Positions 32,444 through 40,216 of a DNA stretch of 64,000 nt are shown here, piece after piece. The DNA comes from Micromonospora echinospora. Lineage in GTDB: Bacteria > Actinomycetota > Actinomycetes > Mycobacteriales > Micromonosporaceae. The position numbers and the translations under genes were made by a program. Within the stretch, counting starts at the first letter, position 1. The number at the start of each line of letters is the position of its first letter. The stretch is taken from contig NZ_LT607413.1 of assembly GCF_900091495.1 (NCBI RefSeq), positions 7,269,001 to 7,333,000 on the forward strand. The letters are read 5' to 3'. Under the pieces are notes generated by a model. That model was not told where the DNA came from, searched no databases, and was given only the letters and a program-made list of their open reading frames with translations.

Positions 32444-33418
32444 ATGCCGCTGACCGACCTGCCGTTGGCCGAACTCGCCGGATACCGGCCGGTGCGCCGC
32501 GAGCCCGCCGACTTCGACGCGTTCTGGGCCGACACCCTGGCGGAGGCGGCGCGGTACGACCTGGACGTCACCTTCGCGCCGGTCGACTCGCCGCTGCGGG
32601 TGATCACCGTCCACGACGTGACGTTCAGCGGCTTCGGCGGCGACCGGGTCAGGGCGTGGCTCGCCGTCCCGGCCGGCGCCGAGGAGCCCCTTCCGTGCGT
32701 GGTGGAGTTCCCCGGTTACGGCGGCGGCCGGGGGCTGCCGCACGAGAACCTGCTCTACGCCGCCTCGGGCTATGCCCACCTGTTCATGGACGTACGCGGC
32801 CAGGGCAGCGGGTGGAGCGCCGGCGCGACCCCCGACCACGAGCCGGCCGGCGGCAACCCCCAGCATCCAGGCTTCGTCACCCGGGGCGTGCTCGACCCCC
32901 GGACCCTCTACTACCGACGGGTGGTCACCGACGCGGTGCGCGCCGTGCAGGCCGCCCGGGCGCATCCGCTGGTGGACCCCGACCAGGTGGTGGCCACCGG
33001 GATCAGCCAGGGTGGCGGACTGTCGCTGGCGGTCGCCGCCCTCGACCCCCGGCTGCGCGCGGTCGCGCCCGACGTGCCGTTCCTCTGTGACTTCCGGCGC
33101 GGTGCCGAGCTGGCCACCACCGGCCCCTACCAGGAGATCGTCAACTACCTGAAGGTCCACCGGGGCAACGTGGAGCGGGTCTTCGACACGCTGAGCTACG
33201 TCGACGGGGTCAACTTCGCGACCCGGGGGCGCTGCCCGGCGCTGTTCAGCGTGGCGCTGATGGACGCCAGTTGCCCGCCGTCGACGGTGTTCGGCGCCTA
33301 CCACCACTACGCCGGCCCGCGCCGGATGGAGGTGTATCCGTTCAACGGGCACGAAGGCGGCGAGTCGGTACAGGACGAGATCCGGTTGCGGTTCTTCGCC
33401 GAGGTGCTGGCCGCCTGA
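32444..33418 (+). CDS. Acetylxylan esterase / cephalosporin-C deacetylase-like, CE7 family
   Basis: 324 residues of the alpha/beta-hydrolase CE7 family, which removes acetyl groups from xylo-oligosaccharides and similar small esters, inside the cell (no signal peptide). Landmarks: PLTDLPLAELAGYRP at the start, MDVRGQGS (RGQ motif, about 112-118), GISQGGGLS with the nucleophile Ser (about 188), and GHEGGE near the C-terminus with the catalytic His. The VDGVNFA stretch contains the family Asp region. It probably acts on acetylated plant oligosaccharides, in line with the secreted pectate lyase 5 kb away, though the two are not one operon. Confidence 0.9.
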   Translation: MPLTDLPLAELAGYRPVRREPADFDAFWADTLAEAARYDLDVTFAPVDSPLRVITVHDVTFSGFGGDRVRAWLAVPAGAEEPLPCVVEFPGYGGGRGLPHENLLYAASGYAHLFMDVRGQGSGWSAGATPDHEPAGGNPQHPGFVTRGVLDPRTLYYRRVVTDAVRAVQAARAHPLVDPDQVVATGISQGGGLSLAVAALDPRLRAVAPDVPFLCDFRRGAELATTGPYQEIVNYLKVHRGNVERVFDTLSYVDGVNFATRGRCPALFSVALMDASCPPSTVFGAYHHYAGPRRMEVYPFNGHEGGESVQDEIRLRFFAEVLAA

Positions 33419-33481
33419 GGAAACCGGACGGACCTCCCCGGGCGTCGAGCCGCAAGCGGGACAGGAGACGGTGTGGGTCGG

Positions 33482-36109
33482 TCAGGACAGGATCTCGACG
33501 TACCCGTCGGTGCCGTGCACGCGGATCCGCTGCCCGTCCCGGATGAGCCGGGTGGCGTCCGGCACACCGACGACGGCCGGCAGGCCGTACTCCCGGGCGA
33601 TCACCGCGCCGTGGGTCATCAGGCCACCTACCTCCGTCACCAGGCCCGCGACCGCGACGAACAGGGGCGACCAGCTGGGATCGGTGTAGGCCGTGACCAG
33701 GATGTCGCCGGCCTCGATCTCGGCCTCCGTCAGGTCGAGGATGACGCGCGCCCTCCCCTCGACGGTCCCGACGGAGACCGGCAGGCCGACCAGGGCGCCG
33801 GCCGGCACGTCGTCGCGCCGGTACGCCCCGACGACGGCCTCGCCGTCGGACGTGAGCACCCGGGGTGGCGTGAGCGCGTGGTACGACCGGAACGCATCCT
33901 TGCGCTGCCGGATGAGCCGGGCGTCCACGCTGTTCGCCCGCACGACGTCATGGAGCTCCTGGAACGTGAGGTAGAAGATGTCCTCCCGGTCGGCGAGCAC
34001 GCCGGCCCGCACGAGGAGCTCGGCCTCGTGGAGCAGGGCCTGCTTGTAGACGAAGTAGCGGCTGACGATGCCGTACTTCGGGTACTCGCGGTACCCGATG
34101 AAGGTGCGTACCCGGTCGATCATCCGCTTGGTCTCGGCGGCCTTCTGTTCCCCGTCGGGCAGGGCCCGCAGGCGCGAGAGCACGTCCTGTTCCTTCTGCT
34201 GTGCCTTCTGCCGCCCCTGCTCGAAGCGCTGCGCGGCGGCTCCCGGCGCGAAGTTCCTGACGTTGTCCAAAATCAGGGGCACGAGCGTGAGGGGCCGTTC
34301 GCTCCAACGCGGCCTCGTGATGTCGATCTCGCCGACGCAGCGCATGCCGTACCGGTCGAGGTAGGCCCCGATGGCGTCCCGCGCCTCGGTTCCGCCCGGG
34401 AGCTTCGGCAACTCGTCCAGGAAGTCCTCGTCCTCGACACCGTGCAGGAACGCCACCACCTCCGGATGCGGCCGGATCACGTCGGCCACGTCGAGCAGCG
34501 CCAGGCCCATCTCCGAGGTGACGTTGTCGGGGGCGGACAGGGTGAGCGTGTCGGCCGCGTTCTTCTCGCCCAGCCACTCCTGTAGCTGGTCGTTGAGCCA
34601 CCAGGTGGCCTGCATGACCGCCATGATCGCCTGCATGCTCAGCGGATCGCCGAGGACTCGTTTGTGCTCCTGGAACGCCTCCAGCAGGAAGTCGAACAGC
34701 TCCGGTCCGGTCTTCGTCCGGATGTCGCGCCGCAGGGCGGCGACGGACGCCTGGCTGCGCGCGATCAGCTCGGTGACGATGGCCGGATCGGTCTCGATCG
34801 GGGCGGGCGGGCCGCCGGCCGGCGGCCTGCCGGGACCGGCGTCCGCAAGCGACCGGACGAGGTCGCCGCGGTCGGGGGACGACAGGACGAAGTCGTCGCG
34901 GTCGAGGACGGTCTCCAGGGCGTCCCTGGTCAGTGGGTCGGACCTCCCCACCATCTCGAGGAAGCCGGCGCGGCTCGCGGGCGAGGCCAGATTCCGGGTG
35001 GCGTCGACGAACAGCCTCCCGCCGGCCTCGTGCATCGGCGCCATGGCCGTCAGCTGCCACACGGAGATCCCCAGGGGCCTCATGGGGTCGGTCATCATCT
35101 GTTGGTGACCGACCGAGAGGTAGACGTGGTTCTCCCCGTCCCCGGCGGCGGGGACGGGGAATAGCGTGGTGATCGGCCGGCTCTGGACGATCTGGAAGTC
35201 CTCGTCGACCAGGCACCACTCGATGTCCTGCGGGCAGCCGAAGTGCGCCTCGATCCGCCGGCCGAGCCGCACGAGTCGCACGACCTGCGCGTCGGTCAGC
35301 GCCGGCTGCTCCTGCCGCTGCGGGTCGATCGTCACTTCCCGCGTACCGCCGTCAGGCAGGGCGTGGACGGCACGCTGCTTGGCGGCCACCGTCCTGGCGA
35401 CGATCCCGTCGTCGCGCACCCGGAAGACGTCCGGGTTCACCAGTCCGGAGACCAGGGCCTCGCCGAGGCCGAAGCTGGCGTCCACGGTGGCGACCTTCCG
35501 GTTGCCCGTGACGGGATCGGCCGTGAACAGGACGCCGGCCGCGTGCGGGAAGACCATCCGCTGCACGACCACGGCCATGTGGACCGCGCGGTGGTCGATG
35601 CCGTTGCGCTGGCGGTAGGTCACCGCCCGCTCGGTGAACAGCGACGCCCAGCACCGGCTGACGTGCTGGAGGATCGACGCCGAACCGACCACGTTCAGGT
35701 ACGTGTCCTGCTGACCGGCGAACGAGGCCGTCGGCAGGTCCTCCGCCGTCGCGCTGGACCGGACGGCGTAGGCGGCCTGCTCGCCGAGCCCGGCGAGCGC
35801 GCGGCGGATCGCCGCCGCGAGATCGCCCGGGATGGTGATCCCTTCGATGGTCTGGCGGATCGTCGCGCTGAGCGCGCGGATCGCCTGCCGGTCGTCCGCG
35901 TTCAGGCGCGACAGCTGGTCGAGCCGATCGCCGAGCGACGGCGCTTCCGCCATGATCCGCCGGAAGGCGTCCGTCGTCACGCAGAAGCCCGCCGGCACAC
36001 GGACGCCCTCGATCCGCGACAGACCGCCCAGGTGCGCGCCTTTGCCGCCGACGACCGCGATCTGCCTCTCGTCGAGACTGTGCAGGTCCAACACGTACTG
36101 CTCGATCAT
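33482..36109 (-). CDS. rph: Rifampin phosphotransferase (rifamycin-inactivating)
   Basis: 875 residues, the usual length of Rph. ATP-grasp domain first (VVGGKGAHLGGLSRIEGVRVP at residues 19-39 region, AVRSSATAEDLP, FAGQQDTYLN), a rifampin-binding middle part and a C-terminal phosphohistidine swivel domain with GGLMTHGAVIAREYGLPA, His being the phospho-carrier. The enzyme uses ATP to phosphorylate the C21 hydroxyl of rifamycins and releases AMP and phosphate. The start ATG at 36109 gives MIEQYVLDL, matching the family. A rifamycin-associated element lies 79 bases upstream, which makes the rifampin-inducible Rph assignment much stronger than phosphoenolpyruvate synthase, the main alternative. 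No rifamycin biosynthesis genes are present. Confidence 0.93.
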   Translation of the reverse strand: MIEQYVLDLHSLDERQIAVVGGKGAHLGGLSRIEGVRVPAGFCVTTDAFRRIMAEAPSLGDRLDQLSRLNADDRQAIRALSATIRQTIEGITIPGDLAAAIRRALAGLGEQAAYAVRSSATAEDLPTASFAGQQDTYLNVVGSASILQHVSRCWASLFTERAVTYRQRNGIDHRAVHMAVVVQRMVFPHAAGVLFTADPVTGNRKVATVDASFGLGEALVSGLVNPDVFRVRDDGIVARTVAAKQRAVHALPDGGTREVTIDPQRQEQPALTDAQVVRLVRLGRRIEAHFGCPQDIEWCLVDEDFQIVQSRPITTLFPVPAAGDGENHVYLSVGHQQMMTDPMRPLGISVWQLTAMAPMHEAGGRLFVDATRNLASPASRAGFLEMVGRSDPLTRDALETVLDRDDFVLSSPDRGDLVRSLADAGPGRPPAGGPPAPIETDPAIVTELIARSQASVAALRRDIRTKTGPELFDFLLEAFQEHKRVLGDPLSMQAIMAVMQATWWLNDQLQEWLGEKNAADTLTLSAPDNVTSEMGLALLDVADVIRPHPEVVAFLHGVEDEDFLDELPKLPGGTEARDAIGAYLDRYGMRCVGEIDITRPRWSERPLTLVPLILDNVRNFAPGAAAQRFEQGRQKAQQKEQDVLSRLRALPDGEQKAAETKRMIDRVRTFIGYREYPKYGIVSRYFVYKQALLHEAELLVRAGVLADREDIFYLTFQELHDVVRANSVDARLIRQRKDAFRSYHALTPPRVLTSDGEAVVGAYRRDDVPAGALVGLPVSVGTVEGRARVILDLTEAEIEAGDILVTAYTDPSWSPLFVAVAGLVTEVGGLMTHGAVIAREYGLPAVVGVPDATRLIRDGQRIRVHGTDGYVEILS

Positions 36110-36188
36110 CGCGCTACCTCCGAGGCACGCGGGACGTGCCCCATTTCCGCAGGTTGTGGCTTCGGCCGACGATTCTGCGCCCCTACCC

Positions 36189-36207
36189 GGGTCTTGCCGC
36201 AAGCCCC
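36189..36207 (-). promoter_or_regulatory. Rifamycin-associated element (RAE)
   Basis: On the minus strand the site reads GGGGCTTGCGGCAAGACCC, a 19-base inverted repeat (CTTGC/GCAAG around G). This is the known rifamycin-associated element found upstream of rifamycin-inactivating genes and RNA-polymerase-protecting HelR genes in actinomycetes, needed for induction by rifamycins. Here it is 79 bases before the rph start and in the right orientation. On its upstream side AACGTATAGC could belong to the promoter. Confidence 0.9.
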
Positions 36208-36230
36208 CCGGTGCGCTATACGTTAAGAGT

Positions 36231-36252
36231 GGCAGGGAGAGGTCTCCCTGCC
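36231..36252. terminator. Hairpin GGCAGGGAG...CTCCCTGCC followed by T-rich run
   Basis: GGCAGGGAG (36231-36239) pairs with CTCCCTGCC (36244-36252); the plus strand continues TTTCTTTTT. By form it is an intrinsic terminator reading rightward, yet no plus-strand gene lies upstream. It may end antisense transcripts over rph, or simply act as a poor terminator for the leftward cation-efflux gene. It sits between that gene and the RAE, so it separates the two units. Confidence 0.6.
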
Positions 36253-36341
36253 TTTCTTTTTGCCTGCCGCGCGGAAATGGATCCCCGGTGTCGTCCCCGG
36301 GGCGGTCGGCCGCGACTACGGGCCGGGTGCCGGAGCGGCCG

Positions 36342-37064
36342 TCACCGGGCGTTCCCGGGGGTGCAGCAGCCGTCGGCGCAGTCCTCGTCCGTCGGTCCGC
36401 CCGGCGGCGCGACGAGCCGGGTGGTGGGCGCGCAGCAGGTGTCGCCGCGCCAGGCTTCACGGCCCTCCTTGACCGCGACGGCGGCGATGACCAGCGCGGC
36501 GACCGGGTCGGCCCAGGACCAGCCGAACAGGCTGTTCAGCCCCAAACCCACCAGGAGCACGGCGGACAGGTAGGTGCACAGCAGGGTCTGCTTGGAGTCG
36601 GCGACCGCCGAGCGCGAGCCGAGTTCCCGGCCGGCGCGGCGCTGCGCGTACGACAGCCCCGGCATGACCGCCAGTGACAGCGCGGCCAGGACCATGCCGA
36701 CGCTGGAGTGCGCGGCCTCGGCGCCACCGACCAGGGCTCGCACCGACTCCACCGTCACGTACGCGGCGAGGGCGAAGAACGAGACCGCGATGACCCGCAG
36801 CGCCGCCTTCTCCCGGGACTCCGGGTCGCGGCCGGCGAACTGCCACGCCACCGCCGCCGCCGACGACACCTCGATCACCGAGTCCAGCCCGAAGCCGATC
36901 AGCGCGGTCGACGACGCGATCGTGCCGGCGGTGATCGCCACGACCGCCTCGACGACGTTGTAGGTGATCGTCGCGGCGACCAGCAACCGCACCCGGCGGG
37001 CGAGCACCGCCCGGCGCTGCGGCGACGGCCCCGCCGGGGTCAGGTCGATCAGGGGCAGGCTCAT
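36342..37064 (-). CDS. Cation-efflux protein (CDF-like) with Cys-rich tail
   Basis: 240 residues, about six membrane helices (first at residues 28-50, VRLLVAATITYNVVEAVVAI). The metal-site helices show GFGLDSVIEVSS in helix 2 and SAVADSKQTLLCTYLS in helix 5, the usual places for the Asp ligands of cation-diffusion facilitators. The C-terminus lacks the normal cytoplasmic domain but has Cys pairs: GDTCCAPTT and DCADGCCTPG. Start ATG at 37064 shares a base with the stop of the cmtR-like gene (TGATG), so the sensor and pump are one operon. Probably exports a soft metal such as Cd, Pb or Zn; the metal is inferred from the regulator. Confidence 0.85.
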   Translation of the reverse strand: MSLPLIDLTPAGPSPQRRAVLARRVRLLVAATITYNVVEAVVAITAGTIASSTALIGFGLDSVIEVSSAAAVAWQFAGRDPESREKAALRVIAVSFFALAAYVTVESVRALVGGAEAAHSSVGMVLAALSLAVMPGLSYAQRRAGRELGSRSAVADSKQTLLCTYLSAVLLVGLGLNSLFGWSWADPVAALVIAAVAVKEGREAWRGDTCCAPTTRLVAPPGGPTDEDCADGCCTPGNAR

Positions 37065-37393
37065 CAGCAACAGCCCTTCTCGTCGGAGGTCGGGCAGGCG
37101 GCCGGGTCGACCGTCAGCACCAGCCCCAGCAGGTCCCCGAGGGCGTGCGCCAGCTGCGGGTCGGCCAACTCGTACCGGGTCCGCCGCCCCTGCGGCACGG
37201 CGACGACCAGGCCGCAGCCGCGCAGACACGCCAGATGGTTCGACAGGTTCTGCCGGGTCGTCCCCAGCAGCTCGGCCAGTTCCGCCGGATAGCCCGGCCC
37301 GTCGCGCAGGGCCAGCAGCAGCCGCGCCCGGGTCGGATCCGACAGGGCATGGCCGAAGCGGGCCAACACCTGCCCGTACGTCAACGCCTCCAC
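37064..37393 (-). CDS. cmtR: ArsR/SmtB-family metal sensor, CmtR-like
   Basis: 109 residues. Winged helix with LSDPTRARLLLALRDGPGYP and LLGTTRQNLSNHLACLRGCG as recognition helix. Cys pair CLRGC inside the recognition helix region (about residues 55-59) and Cys near the C-terminus (AACPTSDEKGCC) match the CmtR Cd(II)/Pb(II) site of mycobacteria, where two helix Cys and one tail Cys bind metal and release the repressor from DNA. The extra CC at the very end is uncommon. GTG at 37393 has no ribosome-binding site; TACTAT at 37401-37406 would put the transcript start at or next to the GTG, so a leaderless mRNA is likely. Confidence 0.87.
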   Translation of the reverse strand: MEALTYGQVLARFGHALSDPTRARLLLALRDGPGYPAELAELLGTTRQNLSNHLACLRGCGLVVAVPQGRRTRYELADPQLAHALGDLLGLVLTVDPAACPTSDEKGCC

Positions 37394-37400
37394 GCCATGG

Positions 37401-37406
37401 ATAGTA
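37401..37406 (-). promoter_or_regulatory. -10 element of cmtR operon, probably leaderless
   Basis: TACTAT on the minus strand, seven bases before GTG 37393. No convincing -35 is seen. Because the -10 is so close, transcription would begin at about the start codon, and the repressor would bind around this spot in an autoregulated operon. Confidence 0.5.
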
Positions 37407-37444
37407 CATCGGATGCTGAACTGAACGGCCGAGCATGGCCGGTG

Positions 37445-37483
37445 ACTCCCAGGTGACCCTCGGTCTTCACCCCGCCTGGGAGT
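37445..37483 (-). terminator. Hairpin between MFS exporter gene and cmtR operon
   Basis: ACTCCCAGG (37445-37453) and CCTGGGAGT (37475-37483) are exact complements around a 21-base loop. Located 22 bases after the end of the MFS gene, it probably closes the rmlB-MFS transcript before the cmtR promoter. Confidence 0.6.
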
Positions 37484-37505
37484 AGAGCGGACGCTGTATC
37501 GGGGA

Positions 37506-39068
37506 TCAGCTCCGCGAGGAGTACTGCTCCTCCGGCGCGACAGCGGGCTCGGGCTCAGGCTCGCCGAGGTCCCGCAGTTTGACCGCCACCACGGCGGCGG
37601 AGGCCGCGATCAGCACCGCGCCGATACCGGAGATCACCGCCAGCCCGTTGGTGAAGGCGTCGCGGGCCACCTCCGCGAGCCGGGCGCCTTCCGAGGCCGG
37701 GAGCCGCTGGGCCACCGTCAGGGCCTCGGCCAGCGTCTCGGCGGCACGATCGGACCACCCGGCGGAGACGCCGGCCGGCATCTGGTCACGGACCTGGCCG
37801 CTGTAGACGGCGGTGCCGACGCTGCCCAGCACGGCGAGGCCCAGGGCACCGCCGAACTCGTTGCCGGTCTCCGACACGGCGGAGGCCGCGCTGGCCCGTT
37901 CCGGCGGAGCCGAGCTGACGACCAGGTCGGTACCGAGGTTCAGGGCGGGCGCGATGCCGCTCGACATGATGGCGAGGCCGGTGACCAGCAGCGCGAAGTC
38001 CGTAGGGCCGACCTGGGTCACCAGCGCCAGACCGACGGCGGCCAGGCCCAGGGCCGCGGCCATCACGTACGCCCTGCGCGCCACGCGCAGCAGGCTGGTG
38101 GCGACCACCGTCCCGACCAGGCCGCCCACACTGCCCGGCAGCGTCCACAGCCCCGCCTCCAGCGGTGACAGGTCGTGGACCAGTTGCAGGGCCTGCACGA
38201 TGAACAGGTTGATGCCGAACATCATGAAGGAGAGGGCGGCGAGCGTCCCGAGCGAGACCGAGAAACGCGCCTCGCGGAACAGGTCCAGATCGATGAGCGG
38301 GTCCGTCAGACGGCGCTGGCGGCGCAGGAAGAACCCGCCGGCGAGCAGCCCGGCGGCGATGGCCAGCAGCGCGACGGGGCCCACGCCCGCCCGGGCGATC
38401 TCCTTGATGCCGTACACCGCGGGCAGGACGGCGGCCAGCGACAGCGCGGAACTGGGCAGGTCCAGGCGTCCGGCGTGCTCCGCGCGGTACTCGGGCAGCA
38501 GAACTGGGCCGGCGACGAGCAGCAGCGCCATCACCGGCACCGCCATCAGGAAGACCGACCCCCACCAGAAGTGCTCCAGCACCAGGCCCCCGACGAGCGG
38601 ACCACAGGAGGCGCCGATGGTGAAGCTCAACACCCAGACCGAGATGGCGATGGTGCGTTGGCGTTCGTCGAGGAACATCACGCGCAGCAGCGAGAGCGTC
38701 GACGGCATCAGGGTGGCGCCGGCGAGGCCCAGCAGCGCACGGGCGGCGATCAGCATCTCGGCGCTGTCGGCGTACGCCGCGAGCACCGACGCCGCCGCGA
38801 AGGCCACGGCGCCGGCCAGTAGCAGGCGCCGGCGGCCCGTACGATCCCCGAGCGTCCCCATGGTGATGAGGAAGCCCGCGACGAAGAAGCCGTAGATGTC
38901 GGTGATCCACAGTAGCTGCGAGCTCGTCGGGTTCAGGTCGACGCTAAGCCTCGGCACGGCGAGGTGCAGCACCGTCATGTCCATCACGATCAGCATTGCC
39001 GGTAGGGCCAGGACGGCGAGGCCCGTCCACTCCCTCAGGCCGGCCCGGGGGGCCTGCGCTTGGCTCAT
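37506..39068 (-). CDS. MFS drug-export protein, DHA2 (EmrB/QacA) family
   Basis: 520 residues with 14 predicted membrane helices. Family motifs: MDMTVLHLAVPRL in helix 1 (about 29-41; the D-T pair of the 14-helix exporters), GTLGDRTGRRRLLL (motif A, about 72-85) and GASCGPLVGGLV (motif C, antiporter signature). It exports drugs by proton exchange. Located 30 bases after rmlB and beside the PBD genes, it is the likely exporter of the cluster product; a role in pumping other compounds cannot be excluded. Ends in a charged tail PEPEPAVAPEEQYSSRS. Confidence 0.9.
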   Translation of the reverse strand: MSQAQAPRAGLREWTGLAVLALPAMLIVMDMTVLHLAVPRLSVDLNPTSSQLLWITDIYGFFVAGFLITMGTLGDRTGRRRLLLAGAVAFAAASVLAAYADSAEMLIAARALLGLAGATLMPSTLSLLRVMFLDERQRTIAISVWVLSFTIGASCGPLVGGLVLEHFWWGSVFLMAVPVMALLLVAGPVLLPEYRAEHAGRLDLPSSALSLAAVLPAVYGIKEIARAGVGPVALLAIAAGLLAGGFFLRRQRRLTDPLIDLDLFREARFSVSLGTLAALSFMMFGINLFIVQALQLVHDLSPLEAGLWTLPGSVGGLVGTVVATSLLRVARRAYVMAAALGLAAVGLALVTQVGPTDFALLVTGLAIMSSGIAPALNLGTDLVVSSAPPERASAASAVSETGNEFGGALGLAVLGSVGTAVYSGQVRDQMPAGVSAGWSDRAAETLAEALTVAQRLPASEGARLAEVARDAFTNGLAVISGIGAVLIAASAAVVAVKLRDLGEPEPEPAVAPEEQYSSRS

Positions 39069-39098
39069 CGTGTCGTCCTTTCCAGGAGGCCGTCCTCG

Positions 39099-40055
39099 TC
39101 AGGCGGCCCACTCGTCGTTCTTGCGGTACCAGTCGACCGTGTCGGCCAGCGCGGCGCGGAGGTCGTGGCGTGGGGTCCAGCCCAGCTCGGTCCGGATCTT
39201 CGTGCTGTCCACCGAGTAGCGGCGGTCGTGGCCGGGACGGTCGGCGACGAACTCCACCCGGTCCCAGTCCGCGTCACAGAGTTCGAGCAGCACCGCCACG
39301 AGTGCGCGGTTGGTGAGCTCGGCGCCGCTGCCGATGTTGTAGATCTCCCCCGGCCGGCCCCTCGTGCGCACCCGTTCCAGCGCGTCCACGTGGTCCTCGA
39401 CGTGCAGCCACTCGCGTGTGTTCTCGCCGGTGCCGTAGAGCGGCACGGTGCGTCCGGCGAGCAACCGGGTGACGAACAGCGGAATGATCTTTTCCGGGTA
39501 CTGCCGCGGCCCGAAGTTGTTGCAGCAGCGGGTGACCACGACGTCCAGGCCGTAGGTGGTGTGGTAGCTCAGGGCGAGCAGGTCGCTGGCCGCCTTCGAC
39601 GCCGAATACGGCGAGCTCGGTCGCAACGGGTGGCTCTCGGGCCAGGAGCCGCTGGCGATCGAGCCATACACCTCGTCGGTCGAGACGTGCACGAACCGAC
39701 GTCCACCGTGGCGGCGTGCCGCCTCGAGGAGGGTGCCAGTGCCCAGCACGTTGGTGCGCACGAACTCCGCGCCGCTGGCGATGGACCGGTCCACATGAGT
39801 CTCCGCGGCGAAGTGGACGATCTCGTCGGCCGCCGCCACCAGATCGTCCACCAGCGAGGCGTCACAGATGTCGCCCCGGACGAACCGGAATCCCGGGCAG
39901 TCGCGGATTTCATCCAGGTTCGCCGCGTTGCCGGCATAAGTGAGTTTGTCAAGTACGGTGACTGACAGCCTGTCGTGATGCCCTTCCAACAGCACCCGGG
40001 CATAGTGGGAGCCGATGAACCCGGCGCCACCGGTGATCAAAATGTTCCTCGACAC
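39099..40055 (-). CDS. rmlB: dTDP-glucose 4,6-dehydratase
   Basis: 318 residues, extended short-chain dehydrogenase. NAD-binding TGGAGFIGSHYARVLL (7-22), STDEVYG with the catalytic Asp/Glu region, and YSASKAASD (Tyr-x3-Lys). It turns dTDP-glucose into dTDP-4-keto-6-deoxyglucose, the branch point of all deoxysugars. It is set apart from the other sugar genes (54-59 kb) by the NRPS genes and lies on the other side of the regulator, from which it diverges; the MFS exporter follows. In context it supplies the amino-sugar pathway of the PBD cluster. Confidence 0.93.
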   Translation of the reverse strand: MSRNILITGGAGFIGSHYARVLLEGHHDRLSVTVLDKLTYAGNAANLDEIRDCPGFRFVRGDICDASLVDDLVAAADEIVHFAAETHVDRSIASGAEFVRTNVLGTGTLLEAARRHGGRRFVHVSTDEVYGSIASGSWPESHPLRPSSPYSASKAASDLLALSYHTTYGLDVVVTRCCNNFGPRQYPEKIIPLFVTRLLAGRTVPLYGTGENTREWLHVEDHVDALERVRTRGRPGEIYNIGSGAELTNRALVAVLLELCDADWDRVEFVADRPGHDRRYSVDSTKIRTELGWTPRHDLRAALADTVDWYRKNDEWAA

Positions 40056-40216
40056 GATTGCTCCTCAAAAATCGGCGGTTCGGCTACGACCAGGGACGCT
40101 GCGACAACCGACTACTCAACGTGTTACACCGCGTCGCCATCGGCATAATGTGAGCCGCTGGACGCGTTCGATCTCGGCACGATCAGGCTGGTTCCCATCG
40201 ACACGGGAGGTCATAG
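40056..40216. promoter_or_regulatory. Divergent promoter region rmlB / regulator
   Basis: 161 bases between divergent starts. For the regulator, CATAAT at 40144-40149 is the best -10 candidate; a -35 at normal spacing is weak (GTTACA about 15 bases upstream). GGGAGGT at 40206-40212 is the regulator's ribosome-binding site and GAGGAGC just upstream of 40055 is that of rmlB. I see no copy of the 12-bp repeats found before the kynureninase gene. Confidence 0.5.

Noticed and set aside
33482..36109. Phosphoenolpyruvate synthase
   Set aside because: Shares the fold, but the N-terminal sequence, the length and above all the rifamycin-associated element upstream identify rifampin phosphotransferase.
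33482..36207. Evidence of rifamycin production
   Set aside because: Rph with an RAE is common in non-producers; no AHBA synthase or rifamycin PKS is present.
36231..36252. Terminator of rph
   Set aside because: It is upstream of rph with respect to transcription and its T-run is on the other strand.
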